Positions 1-7,197 are shown, counted from the stretch's first letter. The stretch: DNA of 12,866 nt from DASYHS01 sp035998295 (GCF_035998295.1 NZ_DASYHS010000286.1:1-12866); one strand, 5' to 3'. Made by a program: numbers and translations. The notes: generated by a model from the sequence alone, not told the origin.

Positions 1-19
1 CCGCGGGGCCGTACCGGTG

Positions 20-487
20 CTATTCGAGCATGCTGCGCAGCATCCACGCGGTCTTCTCGTGGATCTGCATGCGCTGGGTCAGCAGGTCGGCGGTCGGCTC
101 GTCGTTCGCCTTCTCGGCCAGCGGGAAGACCTGCCGGGCGGTGCGGACGACCGCCTCCTGGCCCTGGACGAGCTGGCGGATCATCTCCTCGGCGGCCGGC
201 GTGCCGGTCTCCTCGGTGATCGAGGTCAGCTCGGCGTACTGCTTGTAGCTGCCGGGCGCCGGCATGCCGAGCGCGCGGATGCGCTCGGCGATCTGGTCCA
301 CGGCGAGGGCGAGTTCATTGTACTGCTGCTCGAACATCGTGTGCAGCGTGTTGAACATCGGGCCGGTGACGTTCCAATGGAAGCTGTGGGTCTTGAGGTA
401 GAGGGTGTAGGTGTCGGCCAGCAGGCGCGACAGGCCGTCCGCGATGCGGCGCCGGTCGTCGGCCGCGATGCCGATGTCGATCTCCAT
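20..487 (-). CDS. dps: Dps-family ferritin-like iron-storage protein
   Basis: A 155-aa protein of the Dps/miniferritin family, which in other bacteria forms a 12-subunit cage that oxidises Fe(II) with peroxide and stores iron, protecting DNA from oxidative damage. The inter-subunit ferroxidase ligands can be read by alignment with E. coli Dps: His37 in the FHWN motif, His49, Glu53, Asp64 and Glu68 (D-x-x-A-E-R). Glu53 replaces the aspartate of E. coli; this conservative change is, from memory, common in this subgroup. The N-terminus is short and lacks the Lys-rich tail that E. coli Dps uses to bind DNA, so DNA binding is doubtful. I chose the ATG at 487, preceded by GGAG with good spacing, over an in-frame start 27 codons upstream that would cover the promoter. 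It lies 111 bp downstream of the EF-G-like gene on the same strand but seems to have its own promoter. Confidence 0.93.
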   Translation of the reverse strand: MEIDIGIAADDRRRIADGLSRLLADTYTLYLKTHSFHWNVTGPMFNTLHTMFEQQYNELALAVDQIAERIRALGMPAPGSYKQYAELTSITEETGTPAAEEMIRQLVQGQEAVVRTARQVFPLAEKANDEPTADLLTQRMQIHEKTAWMLRSMLE

Positions 488-500
488 GATGGGCTCCTCG

Positions 501-522
501 TATCCTTGTGCGCATGAGGATA
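501..522. promoter_or_regulatory. 22-bp inverted repeat at the dps promoter, candidate operator
   Basis: The arms TATCCT (501-506) and AGGATA (517-522) are perfectly complementary, and the centre TGCGCA (509-514) is itself a palindrome, so 9 of 11 paired positions match. One arm is the -10 hexamer of the candidate dps promoter and the other lies between the start site and the ribosome-binding site. That is where a repressor would act. I do not recognise the regulator; the match to OxyR, Fur or Irr sites is not evident. Confidence 0.45.
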
Positions 523-544
523 GCGCGGCCGCGTCCCTTGGCAA
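517..544 (-). promoter_or_regulatory. Candidate sigma70-type promoter of dps
   Basis: Reading the minus strand, TTGCCA (539-544) is followed after 16 bp by TATCCT (517-522), matching the -35 and -10 consensus at 5 of 6 and 4 of 6 positions. It would start transcription near 510, giving a leader of about 23 nt before the dps ATG at 487. Seen by eye only. Confidence 0.45.
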
Positions 545-598
545 CGGGCTTGCCTGGAACGCTTCCAATTCGCCGCGCCGGACCTGCCGCCGGGCATG

Positions 599-2644
599 CT
601 ACTGCGCGGCCACCTTGGCCTGCCTGCCCTCGACCGCGCGGTCGGCGTGGCGGCCGGTCAGCTCGGCCAGGTGGTCGAACGCGAAGGAGAAGGTCCCCAC
701 GCCCTGCGTCAGCGATCTCAGCTCGACGATCAGGTCGTGCAGTTCGGACTGCGGCAGGCAGGCCTTGACCTCGTCCCATCCCGGCCAGCCCGGACGGGCG
801 TCGTAGCCGAGGATCTGCCCGCGCCGGCCGGACGCAAGGCGCTGGGCGCGGGCGGTGTATTCGCTCGGCACGGCGATCGTCACGTTCATGATCGGCTCCA
901 GCAGCACCGGGTCGCATTTCGGCATGCCCTCGGCCATGGCCATCCGGGCCGCGGTCTTGAACGCCTGCTCGGAGCTGTCGACGGCGTGGAACTGGCCGTC
1001 GGTCAGGGTCACGGCGACGTCGACGACGGGGAAGCCCAGCGGGCCCTGGGCCAGGTACTCCCGCGCGCCGGCCTCCACCGCCGGGATGAACTGGCGCGGG
1101 ATGGCGCCGCCCACGATCTTCTCGGTGAAGGCGAAGCCGCTTCCGCGCGGCAGCGGCCGGATGTCGACATGGACGTCCGCGAACTGCCCGTGGCCGCCGG
1201 TCTGGCGCTTGAAGCGGGCATGCTGGCTGGTCGTCTTGCGGATCGTCTCCTTGTAGGCGACCTGCGGCGCACGCCCGGCGACCGGTACGTTGAAGCGGCC
1301 GCGCAGCCGGTCCATCGCGATCTGGAGATGGATGTCGCCCTGCCCCCACAGCACCAGCTCGCCGGTATCCTGGCTCAGCTCGAAGGCGAGGCCAGGGTCC
1401 TCCTCGACCAGCTTGGCCAGCGCCGCCGTGAGCTTGACCTCGTCGTTGCGCTGCTCGGCATGGATCGCGAGCGCGAAGACCGGCGACGGCGGCTGCGGCC
1501 ACAGCGGCGAGCGCGACCGCTCGCCGTGCTCGCTCACGACGTCGCCGGTCCCGACCCGCTCCATGCGCCCGAGCGCGACGACGTCGCCCGCGCGCGCCGT
1601 AGCCAGCTTCTGCTGGCTCAGGCCCTGCATGCGGAACAGTCCCCCGACCCGCTCGCCGCCGAGCGTCATGCCCTCGCCGACGCTGCCGTGCCAGACGCGG
1701 GCGAAGCTGAGCTTGCCGGCATGGGGCGCGTGATAGGTCTTGAACGCCTGGACCACGGCACCGCCGTTCGGCTCCACGCCCAGGCGGCTCGCGGTCTCCG
1801 CCGGGTCGGGCGCCTCGTGGCGCAGCGCCTTCAGCAGGCGGCGCACGCCGTTGTCGTTCTCGGCCGAGCCGAGGAACACCGGGACGATCAGGTCGCCCGC
1901 GAGGTCGCGGGTCAACTGCCGGTACACCTCGTCCCTCTCGGGATCGACGTCCTCCAGCAATGCCGTCAGCAGGCCGTCGTCGAAATCGGCGAGCGCTTCC
2001 AGCAGTTCCTGGCGCGCGGACCGCTCGCGCTCGCGGACCCCGTCCGGGATCGCGATCGGGTCGGATGCCGCATGCGAGTTGTAGTGGTAGGCCCGCTCGC
2101 TCACGAGGTCGACGTAGCCGGTGACCTGCTCGCCTTCGCGGATCGGCACCTGGCGCAGCACGAGCGGCCGGGTCGACGCGGCCTGCAGCGCTTCCAGCAG
2201 GTCGCGTATCCGCAGCTCGTGGGCGCCCAGCAGGTCGACCTTGTTGACGAACAGCACGTGGGGAATGCCGTTGTCGTCCAGGAACTTGAACAGGGGGCCG
2301 AGCGCCGTCGCCTTGGCCGGGTCGGGCTCGCAGACGACGACGACGATGTCGGCGACCATCATCGCGTTCTGGGCGTCGGCCGACAGCTCGACCGAGCCGG
2401 GGCAGTCGAGGAAGAACCACGGCTCGCCGAGATAGTCGGCGGTCGCGAGGCCGACCTCGACGCTCATGTGCCGGGTCTTGGCCTCCGGGGCGCTGGCGCC
2501 GACCGCGGTGCCGTCCTTGACGCTACCCTTGCGGGTGGTGGCGCCGGCGGCGAACAGCAGGCTTTCGAGAAGGGTGGTCTTGCCGCAGAGATAGGGTCCG
2601 GCCAAGGCGGCGCATCGTGGCGCCGCCGATCTGGTGCTGGGCAT
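599..2644 (-). CDS. Elongation factor G-like translational GTPase
   Basis: A 681-aa protein with the five-domain plan of EF-G. The G domain has a P-loop G-PYLC-GKT (16-23), a G3 motif DCPGS (80-84) and G4 NKVD (134-137). An EF-G domain II/III follows. Domain IV starts near residue 457 (KRQTGGHGQFADV, GGAIPRQFIPAV) and domain V ends the protein (GVGTFSFAFDHLAEL). In canonical EF-G, G3 is DTPGH and its histidine activates the water for GTP hydrolysis; here Ser84 replaces it. The P-loop also lacks the AHIDAGKT form. It is therefore a paralogue of the fusA product, not the essential factor: there is no rpsL, rpsG or tuf next to it. A role in translocation, ribosome recycling or stress translation cannot be decided from sequence. 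The ATG at 2644 is preceded by a strong GGGAGGT. No convincing promoter was seen in 2645-2767. Confidence 0.9.
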   Translation of the reverse strand: MPSTRSAAPRCAALAGPYLCGKTTLLESLLFAAGATTRKGSVKDGTAVGASAPEAKTRHMSVEVGLATADYLGEPWFFLDCPGSVELSADAQNAMMVADIVVVVCEPDPAKATALGPLFKFLDDNGIPHVLFVNKVDLLGAHELRIRDLLEALQAASTRPLVLRQVPIREGEQVTGYVDLVSERAYHYNSHAASDPIAIPDGVRERERSARQELLEALADFDDGLLTALLEDVDPERDEVYRQLTRDLAGDLIVPVFLGSAENDNGVRRLLKALRHEAPDPAETASRLGVEPNGGAVVQAFKTYHAPHAGKLSFARVWHGSVGEGMTLGGERVGGLFRMQGLSQQKLATARAGDVVALGRMERVGTGDVVSEHGERSRSPLWPQPPSPVFALAIHAEQRNDEVKLTAALAKLVEEDPGLAFELSQDTGELVLWGQGDIHLQIAMDRLRGRFNVPVAGRAPQVAYKETIRKTTSQHARFKRQTGGHGQFADVHVDIRPLPRGSGFAFTEKIVGGAIPRQFIPAVEAGAREYLAQGPLGFPVVDVAVTLTDGQFHAVDSSEQAFKTAARMAMAEGMPKCDPVLLEPIMNVTIAVPSEYTARAQRLASGRRGQILGYDARPGWPGWDEVKACLPQSELHDLIVELRSLTQGVGTFSFAFDHLAELTGRHADRAVEGRQAKVAAQ

Positions 2645-2767
2645 GTGGGCACCTCCCGTTCGATGGCGAACCGGGGCCCGGTACCGTGCACGGGGCCGAG
2701 CCCCTCAGTTCAAGGTAACCGTCTGTCGATCCCCCGATGCTCCACCCCCCGGCCGCCCGAGTCCATG

Positions 2768-2788
2768 AAAAAAGGACGCGCCCCGCCC
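2768..2788 (-). terminator. Likely intrinsic terminator after the GST gene
   Basis: On the minus strand, starting at the last base of the GST stop codon, a GC stem of 5 bp with one G-T pair (2784-2788 with 2774-2778) and a 5-nt loop is followed directly by six T (2768-2773). The stem is short, but a T6 run is conspicuous in DNA this GC-rich. It would end the NIPSNAP-GST transcript before the EF-G-like gene. Confidence 0.5.
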
Positions 2789-3471
2789 TAGGCTCCCGGG
2801 ATCGGCATGAAATCCGGAACGGGCCGGCCGCGGGACGCCAGGAACGCCGCCATGGCCGCGACGACGTCGCGGACCGCCGGGCGGGCCGTGACCTCGTCCC
2901 GCCAGCGCAGCAGGTTCGGCGTGGCACCGGTCATCGGCGCGCCCATCCTGGCCGCGAAAAGCTGGGCCATGTAGAAGGCGATGTCGGCATAGAAATACGC
3001 CCCGGCGAGATGGCCGCGCGCGGCCGCCAGCACCTCCATCTCCTCGTAGAAGCGGGCGGCCGCGGCCCGCGCCGCCACCGCCGCGGGGTCCTCGGGCCGG
3101 TCCTGCAGCCCCATCAGCCGGATCACGTGGGGAAAGAAGACCTCGTCCGACTTCAGTTCGAGCAGGCGGGCCTCGGCCCTTGCCGCCGCCTCGGCGGGCC
3201 ACAGGGCCGGTGCGGGCTTCAGGTCCTCCAGGTACTCGAATATCTGGGTCGAGTCGAAGATCTCCAGGCCGCCATGGATCAGGACCGGCACCTGGCGCTT
3301 GGGATTGACGCGCAGCACCTCCGGATGCTTCGGCTCGTAGGTCTCCCCGAACGGGACCATGACCAGCTCGAAGTCCAGGCCCTTCTCCAGCAGCGCGATC
3401 TCCGCCTTGCTGCCGAACATGCTGAGCGGCCCGGAGAAGAGCCGCATCGTGGTGCCGGTATTGTGGTTCAT
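2788..3471 (-). CDS. Glutathione S-transferase family protein
   Basis: A 227-aa cytosolic GST. The N-terminal thioredoxin-like domain (about 9-85) has the Ser-containing active-site loop near SGPLS (13-17), an EKGL segment, the cis-proline motif VPVL (61-64) and the acidic-Ser pair Asp73-Ser74 that holds the glutamyl part of glutathione. The C-terminal alpha-helical domain (about 95-215) carries the Y-ADIAFYMAQL segment with the N-capping Asp typical of the family. The family conjugates glutathione to electrophiles; the substrate here is unknown. I chose the ATG at 3471, which has GGAG 6 bp upstream, over a GTG four codons earlier. It follows the NIPSNAP gene by 15 bp, so the two are almost certainly co-transcribed and under the divergent TetR regulator. 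That supports a detoxification role, which is an inference. Confidence 0.92.
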   Translation of the reverse strand: MNHNTGTTMRLFSGPLSMFGSKAEIALLEKGLDFELVMVPFGETYEPKHPEVLRVNPKRQVPVLIHGGLEIFDSTQIFEYLEDLKPAPALWPAEAAARAEARLLELKSDEVFFPHVIRLMGLQDRPEDPAAVAARAAAARFYEEMEVLAAARGHLAGAYFYADIAFYMAQLFAARMGAPMTGATPNLLRWRDEVTARPAVRDVVAAMAAFLASRGRPVPDFMPIPGA

Positions 3472-3486
3472 GCCGGTCTCCACCGC

Positions 3487-4257
3487 TCAGGCCCGCAACT
3501 GGGACCGCGAGGTCGGGGCCAGCCGCAGGATCTGCGGAGGCGCGGACAGGCGGCGGGTCAGCTCGGGGTAGATCCCGTCGCGCCACCGCGGGTTCCCGCC
3601 GAGCACGGTCATGTACCGGTGATAGGCCGTCAGGTCCCCGTGGCCCGCGAAGGAGACGACGACGTTCTCGCCCTCGCGCAGCGGCAGGTGCTGGAAGTTG
3701 TTCGGGGCGTGCTCCGTCGCGAACAGCCCGAGGAACGAGGCGCCCGCATCCGCCTGCGCGGGCCCGACGACGTCTTCGAAGAAGTCGAGGAAGCCGGCCT
3801 CGGCCGGGTCCGGGACGTGGTGGATCGTCGCGACGACCAGTCCCGCCGGGGCCGCGGAACCGGGCGGCGGCCGGCGGGCGGCGCTTTCCAGCACGAAGCC
3901 GCCGCCGGGCCGGGCCGGGCGCAGCAGCAGGGCGTCGCTGCTGTCGATCATCATCGAGTTGGCGGTCCCGCCATGCGTCCGCCATGCGTCGCCGGCGCCG
4001 TAGAAGGACGCCAGCGCGGCCGCGCGCGAGGGCATGTCGGGAAAGCCCCGCATCCAGACGAAGCGGTTCGGGTCGCCCAGGTCCCTGAACTGCCCGATGA
4101 TCCGCATCCCCGCCGCCTCCTGCGTCTCGACGAACTCGCGGTCGAACAGCTCGACGAAGCTGTCGAGCGTTCCGGGATGCAGGGTGTACTGGCGAAGGTC
4201 GACGACCGGGGAACAGGTCTCGAGCGGCTCGGAGCCGGGGCGCAGGCGGGCGGTCAC
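3487..4257 (-). CDS. NIPSNAP-family protein with tandem dimeric alpha/beta-barrel domains
   Basis: A 256-aa protein. The first half (about 18-110) fits NIPSNAP: VVDLRQYTLHPG, then a helix and the FRDLGDPNRFVWMRGF strand pair, ending with FYGAGDAW. The second half (about 140-235) appears to repeat the fold (ATIHHVPDP, FVGPAQ-like helix, ENVVVSF, AYHRYMTVLG). NIPSNAP proteins are ferredoxin-like dimeric barrels; bacterial members have no agreed biochemical role. No signal peptide or membrane segment is visible. The start is uncertain: a GTG at 4257 has an ideal GGAGGAG 6 bp upstream, whereas the ATG at 4272 and TTG at 4290 have none, so I chose GTG. It is first in a two-gene operon with the GST. 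The annotation might also appear simply as a hypothetical or ABM-like protein. Confidence 0.82.
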   Translation of the reverse strand: MTARLRPGSEPLETCSPVVDLRQYTLHPGTLDSFVELFDREFVETQEAAGMRIIGQFRDLGDPNRFVWMRGFPDMPSRAAALASFYGAGDAWRTHGGTANSMMIDSSDALLLRPARPGGGFVLESAARRPPPGSAAPAGLVVATIHHVPDPAEAGFLDFFEDVVGPAQADAGASFLGLFATEHAPNNFQHLPLREGENVVVSFAGHGDLTAYHRYMTVLGGNPRWRDGIYPELTRRLSAPPQILRLAPTSRSQLRA

Positions 4258-4289
4258 GTTTCTCTCCTCCATCGGCAGCCGGCTCACCA

Positions 4290-4335
4290 AAACAGACCGG
4301 TTGACCTGTTTGTATTACGGACCGGTTGCCCGGTC
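4290..4335. promoter_or_regulatory. Twin operator of the TetR regulator in the divergent promoter region
   Basis: Two inverted repeats lie side by side. The first has arms AAACAG (4290-4295) and CTGTTT (4306-4311); the second has arms GACCGG (4320-4325) and CCGGTC (4330-4335), both perfect. They also share a direct repeat GACCGGTTG-CC at 4295 and 4320, 25 bp apart. A minus-strand TTGACA (4337-4342) adjoins the second repeat, so bound protein would cover the promoter of the NIPSNAP-GST operon and the leader of the regulator gene. Such sites next to a divergent tetR gene are typical for autorepressing TetR proteins. The assignment to this regulator is an inference. Confidence 0.65.
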
Positions 4336-4379
4336 TTGTCAACGTGCTAAGTTTCCGGCCGATGGAATGGGAGCCGGCG

Positions 4380-5006
4380 ATGGCGGAACGGGCGGCCCGG
4401 GAGCGGCGACGGGCCAACGACCCCGAAGGAATGAGGCGGCGCTTGCTGGACGCGGCTGCGGCCGCCTTCCAGTCCCGCGGCTATCATTCGACCAGCACGC
4501 AGGAGGTCATGCGCGAGGCCGGCGTGACCGGCGGCGCGCTGCACCACCACTTCCCCACCAAGAAGGCGCTGGGCCTGGCCGTAATCCGCGAGCGCGTCGC
4601 CGCGGCCGTGGAAGAGACCTGGATCGCCCCCTTCGCCTCGGCGCCGACCGCCGCCGAGGGCATCCGCACCGTCTTCGGCCGGATACTGGACGGCCTGAAC
4701 CGCCGCGGGACCGTGGTCGGCTGCCCGCTGAACAACCTCGCCCTGGAACTGTCCCTCGCGGACACGGACTTCCAAAGCGCGCTGGGAGCCGTCTTCGAGG
4801 AGTGGCAGGCGGCGGTCGCGCGCAAGCTGCATGCGGAACGCGTTGCCGGCACCGGGGCGGACGAGGCGGAGGCGCTGGCGGCGCTCATCGTCGCGTCCTA
4901 TTCGGGCGCGATGGCGATGGCGAAGGCCGCCCAGGACACCGCCCCGCTGGAGGCCTGCGCCCGGCAGTTGGCCCGGCTGCTGGACGAGCCGGCCCGCCGG
5001 GCCTGA
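4380..5006 (+). CDS. TetR/AcrR-family transcriptional repressor
   Basis: A 208-aa regulator. The N-terminal TetR helix-turn-helix (about 18-66) is clear: LLDAAAAAFQSRGYHSTST, then EVMREAGVTGGALHHHFPTKKAL. The C-terminal ligand domain has the motif GCPLNNLALELS (114-125), found in TetR proteins of the NemR/LmrA-like kind. Cys115 in this motif falls in the region of the redox- and electrophile-sensing cysteine of NemR, so a thiol switch is conceivable but not shown. I chose the ATG at 4380, with GGGAG 6 bp upstream; the ATG at 4362 and TTG at 4326 have weaker signals, and the latter lies inside the operator. It diverges from the NIPSNAP-GST operon, its probable target, and probably represses itself through the twin operator. 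Confidence 0.93.
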   Translation: MAERAARERRRANDPEGMRRRLLDAAAAAFQSRGYHSTSTQEVMREAGVTGGALHHHFPTKKALGLAVIRERVAAAVEETWIAPFASAPTAAEGIRTVFGRILDGLNRRGTVVGCPLNNLALELSLADTDFQSALGAVFEEWQAAVARKLHAERVAGTGADEAEALAALIVASYSGAMAMAKAAQDTAPLEACARQLARLLDEPARRA

Positions 5007-5094
5007 GGCCGCACGGGGCGGCGCCCCCGCCCGGGCCGTGCTCGACTTCGTCAGGCGTTCGGCCGGCGCCGCGGGCGGCTGACCGGCCCCCGCC

Positions 5095-6297
5095 TCAGCG
5101 CAGCGCGCCGCAGGCCCGCTGGATGCGCTGGCACGCGTCCTCGAGGTCGGTCATCGAGGTCGCGTAGGAGATGCGGAAGAACGGCGCGAGGCCGAAGGCC
5201 GAGCCCTGGACCGCCGCGACCCCTTCCGACTCGAGCAGATAGGTCACGAAGTCCTCGTCGGTCTCGATCACCTTGCCCCCGGGCGTGGTCAGCCCGATCG
5301 TGCCGGCGCAGGACGGGTAGACGTAGAACGCCCCCTCGGGCTTGTGGCAGGAGATGCCCTTGGCCTGGTTCAGCATCGAGACGACGAGGTCGCGCCGCTC
5401 GCGGAAGCTGCTCACCCAGCCTTCCAGGAAGTCCTGCGGGCCGTTCAGCGCCTCGACGGCGGCCGCCTGGCTGATCGAGGACGGGTTGGACGTGCTCTGG
5501 CTCTGGATCACGGCCATGGCCTTGATCAGCTCCTTCGGGCCGGCGCCGTAGCCGATCCGCCAGCCGGTCATGGAGTAGGCCTTGGACACGCCGTTCACGG
5601 TCAGCGTCCGGTCGTGGAGGCGCGGCTCGACCTGGGCCGGGGTCACGAACTCGAACCCGTCATAGACGAGATGCTCGTACATGTCGTCGGTCAGGACCCA
5701 GACATGCGGGTGGCGCACCAGCACGTCGGTCAGCGCCTTCATCTCGTCGCGCGAATAGGCCGCCCCGGTGGGGTTGTTCGGCGAGTTCAGGATCAGCCAC
5801 TTGGTTCGGGGCGTGATCGCCTTCTCGAGGTCCGCGGGCTGCAGCTTGAAGCCCTTCTCGGGCGGGCACGCCACGGCCACGGTCGTGCCCTCGGCCAGCG
5901 CCACCATGTCGGGGTAGCTGACCCAGTAGGGCGCCGGGACGATCACCTCGTCGCCGGGGTTCAGCGTCGCCATCAGCGCGTTGTAGAGCACCTGCTTGCC
6001 GCCGGTGCCCACCGTCACCTGGTCCGGCGCGTAGCGCAGGCCGTTCTCGCGCTCGAACTTGGCGCAGATCGCCTTCTTCAGGGCCGGCGTACCGTCGACG
6101 TTGGTGTACTTGGTGTCGCCCGAGCGCATCGCCCGCATCGCCGCCTCCTTCACGCTGTCGGGCGTGTCGAAGTCCGGCTCGCCGGCGCCGAGGCTGATGA
6201 CGTCGCGGCCCGCGGCCTTCAGGTCGCGCGCCTTCTGGCTGACCGCGATGGTCGGGGACGGCTTGATGCGGGACAGGCGCTGGGCGAGGAGCGGCAT
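5095..6297 (-). CDS. Pyridoxal-phosphate-dependent aspartate aminotransferase (class I)
   Basis: A 400-aa aminotransferase, the usual length for the bacterial aspartate aminotransferase of Rhizobium and Thermus type (subgroup I-gamma/Ib). It exchanges the amino group between aspartate and 2-oxoglutarate in the cytoplasm. Visible residues: the substrate-binding segment SLGAGEPDFDTP (35-46), Tyr124 and Trp125 stacking on the cofactor, N-S-P-N-N-P-T-G (171-178), Asp204 and Tyr207 contacting the pyridine ring and phosphate, Lys239 in SKAYSMTGWRIGY as the Schiff-base lysine, and FFRISYA near the C-terminus with the carboxylate-binding Arg. Some members also act on prephenate or aromatic acids, so specificity is open. 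The ATG at 6297 begins MPLLAQRL as in homologues; a start 22 codons earlier would run through the promoter. It is convergent with the TetR gene; the 88 bp between them hold a GC-rich hairpin without a T-tract. Confidence 0.95.
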   Translation of the reverse strand: MPLLAQRLSRIKPSPTIAVSQKARDLKAAGRDVISLGAGEPDFDTPDSVKEAAMRAMRSGDTKYTNVDGTPALKKAICAKFERENGLRYAPDQVTVGTGGKQVLYNALMATLNPGDEVIVPAPYWVSYPDMVALAEGTTVAVACPPEKGFKLQPADLEKAITPRTKWLILNSPNNPTGAAYSRDEMKALTDVLVRHPHVWVLTDDMYEHLVYDGFEFVTPAQVEPRLHDRTLTVNGVSKAYSMTGWRIGYGAGPKELIKAMAVIQSQSTSNPSSISQAAAVEALNGPQDFLEGWVSSFRERRDLVVSMLNQAKGISCHKPEGAFYVYPSCAGTIGLTTPGGKVIETDEDFVTYLLESEGVAAVQGSAFGLAPFFRISYATSMTDLEDACQRIQRACGALR

Positions 6298-6338
6298 GGC
6301 TGGATTTCCGTCGCGTTCGGGGATTGACGACGGCCCGG

Positions 6339-6367
6339 ACCCTAGCGCCGCTCGGGGCGCCATGCAA
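6339..6367 (-). promoter_or_regulatory. Candidate promoter of the aspartate aminotransferase gene
   Basis: On the minus strand, CTTGCAT (hexamer 6362-6367) and TAGGGT (6339-6344) are 17 bp apart, a pattern usual for alphaproteobacterial housekeeping promoters although each hexamer matches the E. coli consensus only partly. Predicted leader is about 35 nt. Confidence 0.35.
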
Positions 6368-6418
6368 GCGGTGGGAGGGCCCCGGACGGGGGATGCAACC
6401 CGCCCTTTCTTCCGGCTG

Positions 6419-6448
6419 TCGACAAACGAGGTACCCAGGGCGTAGGAT
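6419..6448 (+). promoter_or_regulatory. Candidate promoter of the NERD-like gene
   Basis: TCGACA (6419-6424) and TAGGAT (6443-6448), 18 bp apart, match the -35 and -10 consensus at 5 and 4 of 6 positions. It would serve the NERD-like gene at 6494 and possibly uvrB beyond it. Confidence 0.35.
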
Positions 6449-6493
6449 CGACACCGAAGCTTTCCGGAAATCGACCAGGATCGGACCCCGAGC

Positions 6494-7153
6494 GTGGAGG
6501 ACGCGAGCCGCCTCGTCCATCTGCTGATCTACAGCGGGCTGCTGGTATTCGGCCTCGTGCTGCTCCGCGCCGTGCGCTCGCCCCCGGTCCCGAAGCTGAA
6601 GGGCGAGCGGCTGAAGCTCGACCGGATCATCGACGCGCTCGGATATCCCTGCCACCACGACGTCCGGATCGTCGACCAGCAGGGCCGGATCGTGCGGATC
6701 GGACACGTGGTCCGCCTGCCGTCCAGCATCGTGCTGATCGGCACCGCCGCCGCGGCCGCCAAGGGCGAGCTGCGCGGCCGCGAGACCCAGAAGACCTGGC
6801 AGATCTCCCATCGCGGCCGGACGGCCACCTGCGTCAACCCGCTGCTGGAGCTGGACCCCCTCCACAAGGCGTTCCGCCGCCGCTTCCCGCTGCTGCGCGT
6901 GCGCGGCCTGATCGTCTTCCCCGACACGATCACGTTCCCCGACGGCCCGCCCCGCGGCGCCGTCCGGGCCTCGGAATTCGAGAAGTGGCTGGAGGAGGTG
7001 ATGAAGACCGACGGCGTGCAGAGCCAGGCGACCGACGCGGCATGGCCCGCGATCACCGAGATGGTCGATAGGAGCCGCGCCCGGATCGAGCAGACGAAGA
7101 CCGGCGGCCCGGCCCGCCGGGGCGCCGGGCCGGCGATCGCGAACCGGCGCTGA
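6494..7153 (+). CDS. Membrane-anchored NERD-like protein, catalytic residues missing
   Basis: A 219-aa protein. Residues 7-27 form one hydrophobic membrane segment (LVHLLIYSGLLVFGLVLLRAV) followed by a basic stretch, so the rest probably faces the cytoplasm. Residues 36-145 resemble the NERD nuclease-related domain: KGERL, then LDRIIDALGYPCHHDVRIVD, a strand, GELRG, TWQI and NPLLELDPLHKAF, the last matching the family's N-P-x-x-Q-x-x-x-H element. NERD enzymes need an Asp in QID and an E-x-K in IETK. Here the matching places read RIG (68-70) and IGTA (82-85), so Asp, Glu and Lys are all lost. It would be a non-catalytic NERD protein; binding of nucleic acid or partners is possible. The tail (about 195-219) is Arg/Gly-rich. 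The start is a GTG with a poor ribosome-binding site; no better in-frame start is seen. uvrB follows after 44 bp, probably in one transcript. Confidence 0.72.
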   Translation: MEDASRLVHLLIYSGLLVFGLVLLRAVRSPPVPKLKGERLKLDRIIDALGYPCHHDVRIVDQQGRIVRIGHVVRLPSSIVLIGTAAAAAKGELRGRETQKTWQISHRGRTATCVNPLLELDPLHKAFRRRFPLLRVRGLIVFPDTITFPDGPPRGAVRASEFEKWLEEVMKTDGVQSQATDAAWPAITEMVDRSRARIEQTKTGGPARRGAGPAIANRR

Positions 7154-7188
7154 GCGGGTGAGCGGCAGCAGGTGAACGGGCGCTGGCG

Positions 7189-7197
7189 GAACGGGCC

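Noticed and set aside
315..2420. Long open frames overlapping the EF-G-like gene: 701 aa on the same (minus) strand in another frame, and 731 aa on the plus strand at 596-2791
   Set aside because: Shadow frames in GC-rich coding DNA. The EF-G-like frame has all the GTPase motifs and a strong ribosome-binding site; the shadows have Arg/Pro/Ala- or Arg/Leu/Val-rich low-complexity proteins with no recognisable domain.
2692..2704. GGGGC-CGA-GCCCC stem in the leader of the EF-G-like gene as a riboswitch or regulatory hairpin
   Set aside because: Only 5 bp, no competing structure or T-tract, and no clear promoter around it.
2705..4417. 570-aa minus-strand and 537-aa plus-strand frames across the GST and NIPSNAP genes
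   Set aside because: They run through two real genes, the operator and the terminator, and have shadow-like composition.
5007..5094. GC hairpin GGGGC-GGC-GCCCC between the convergent TetR and aminotransferase genes as a terminator
   Set aside because: No T-tract follows on either strand; in DNA this GC-rich such short stems are common.
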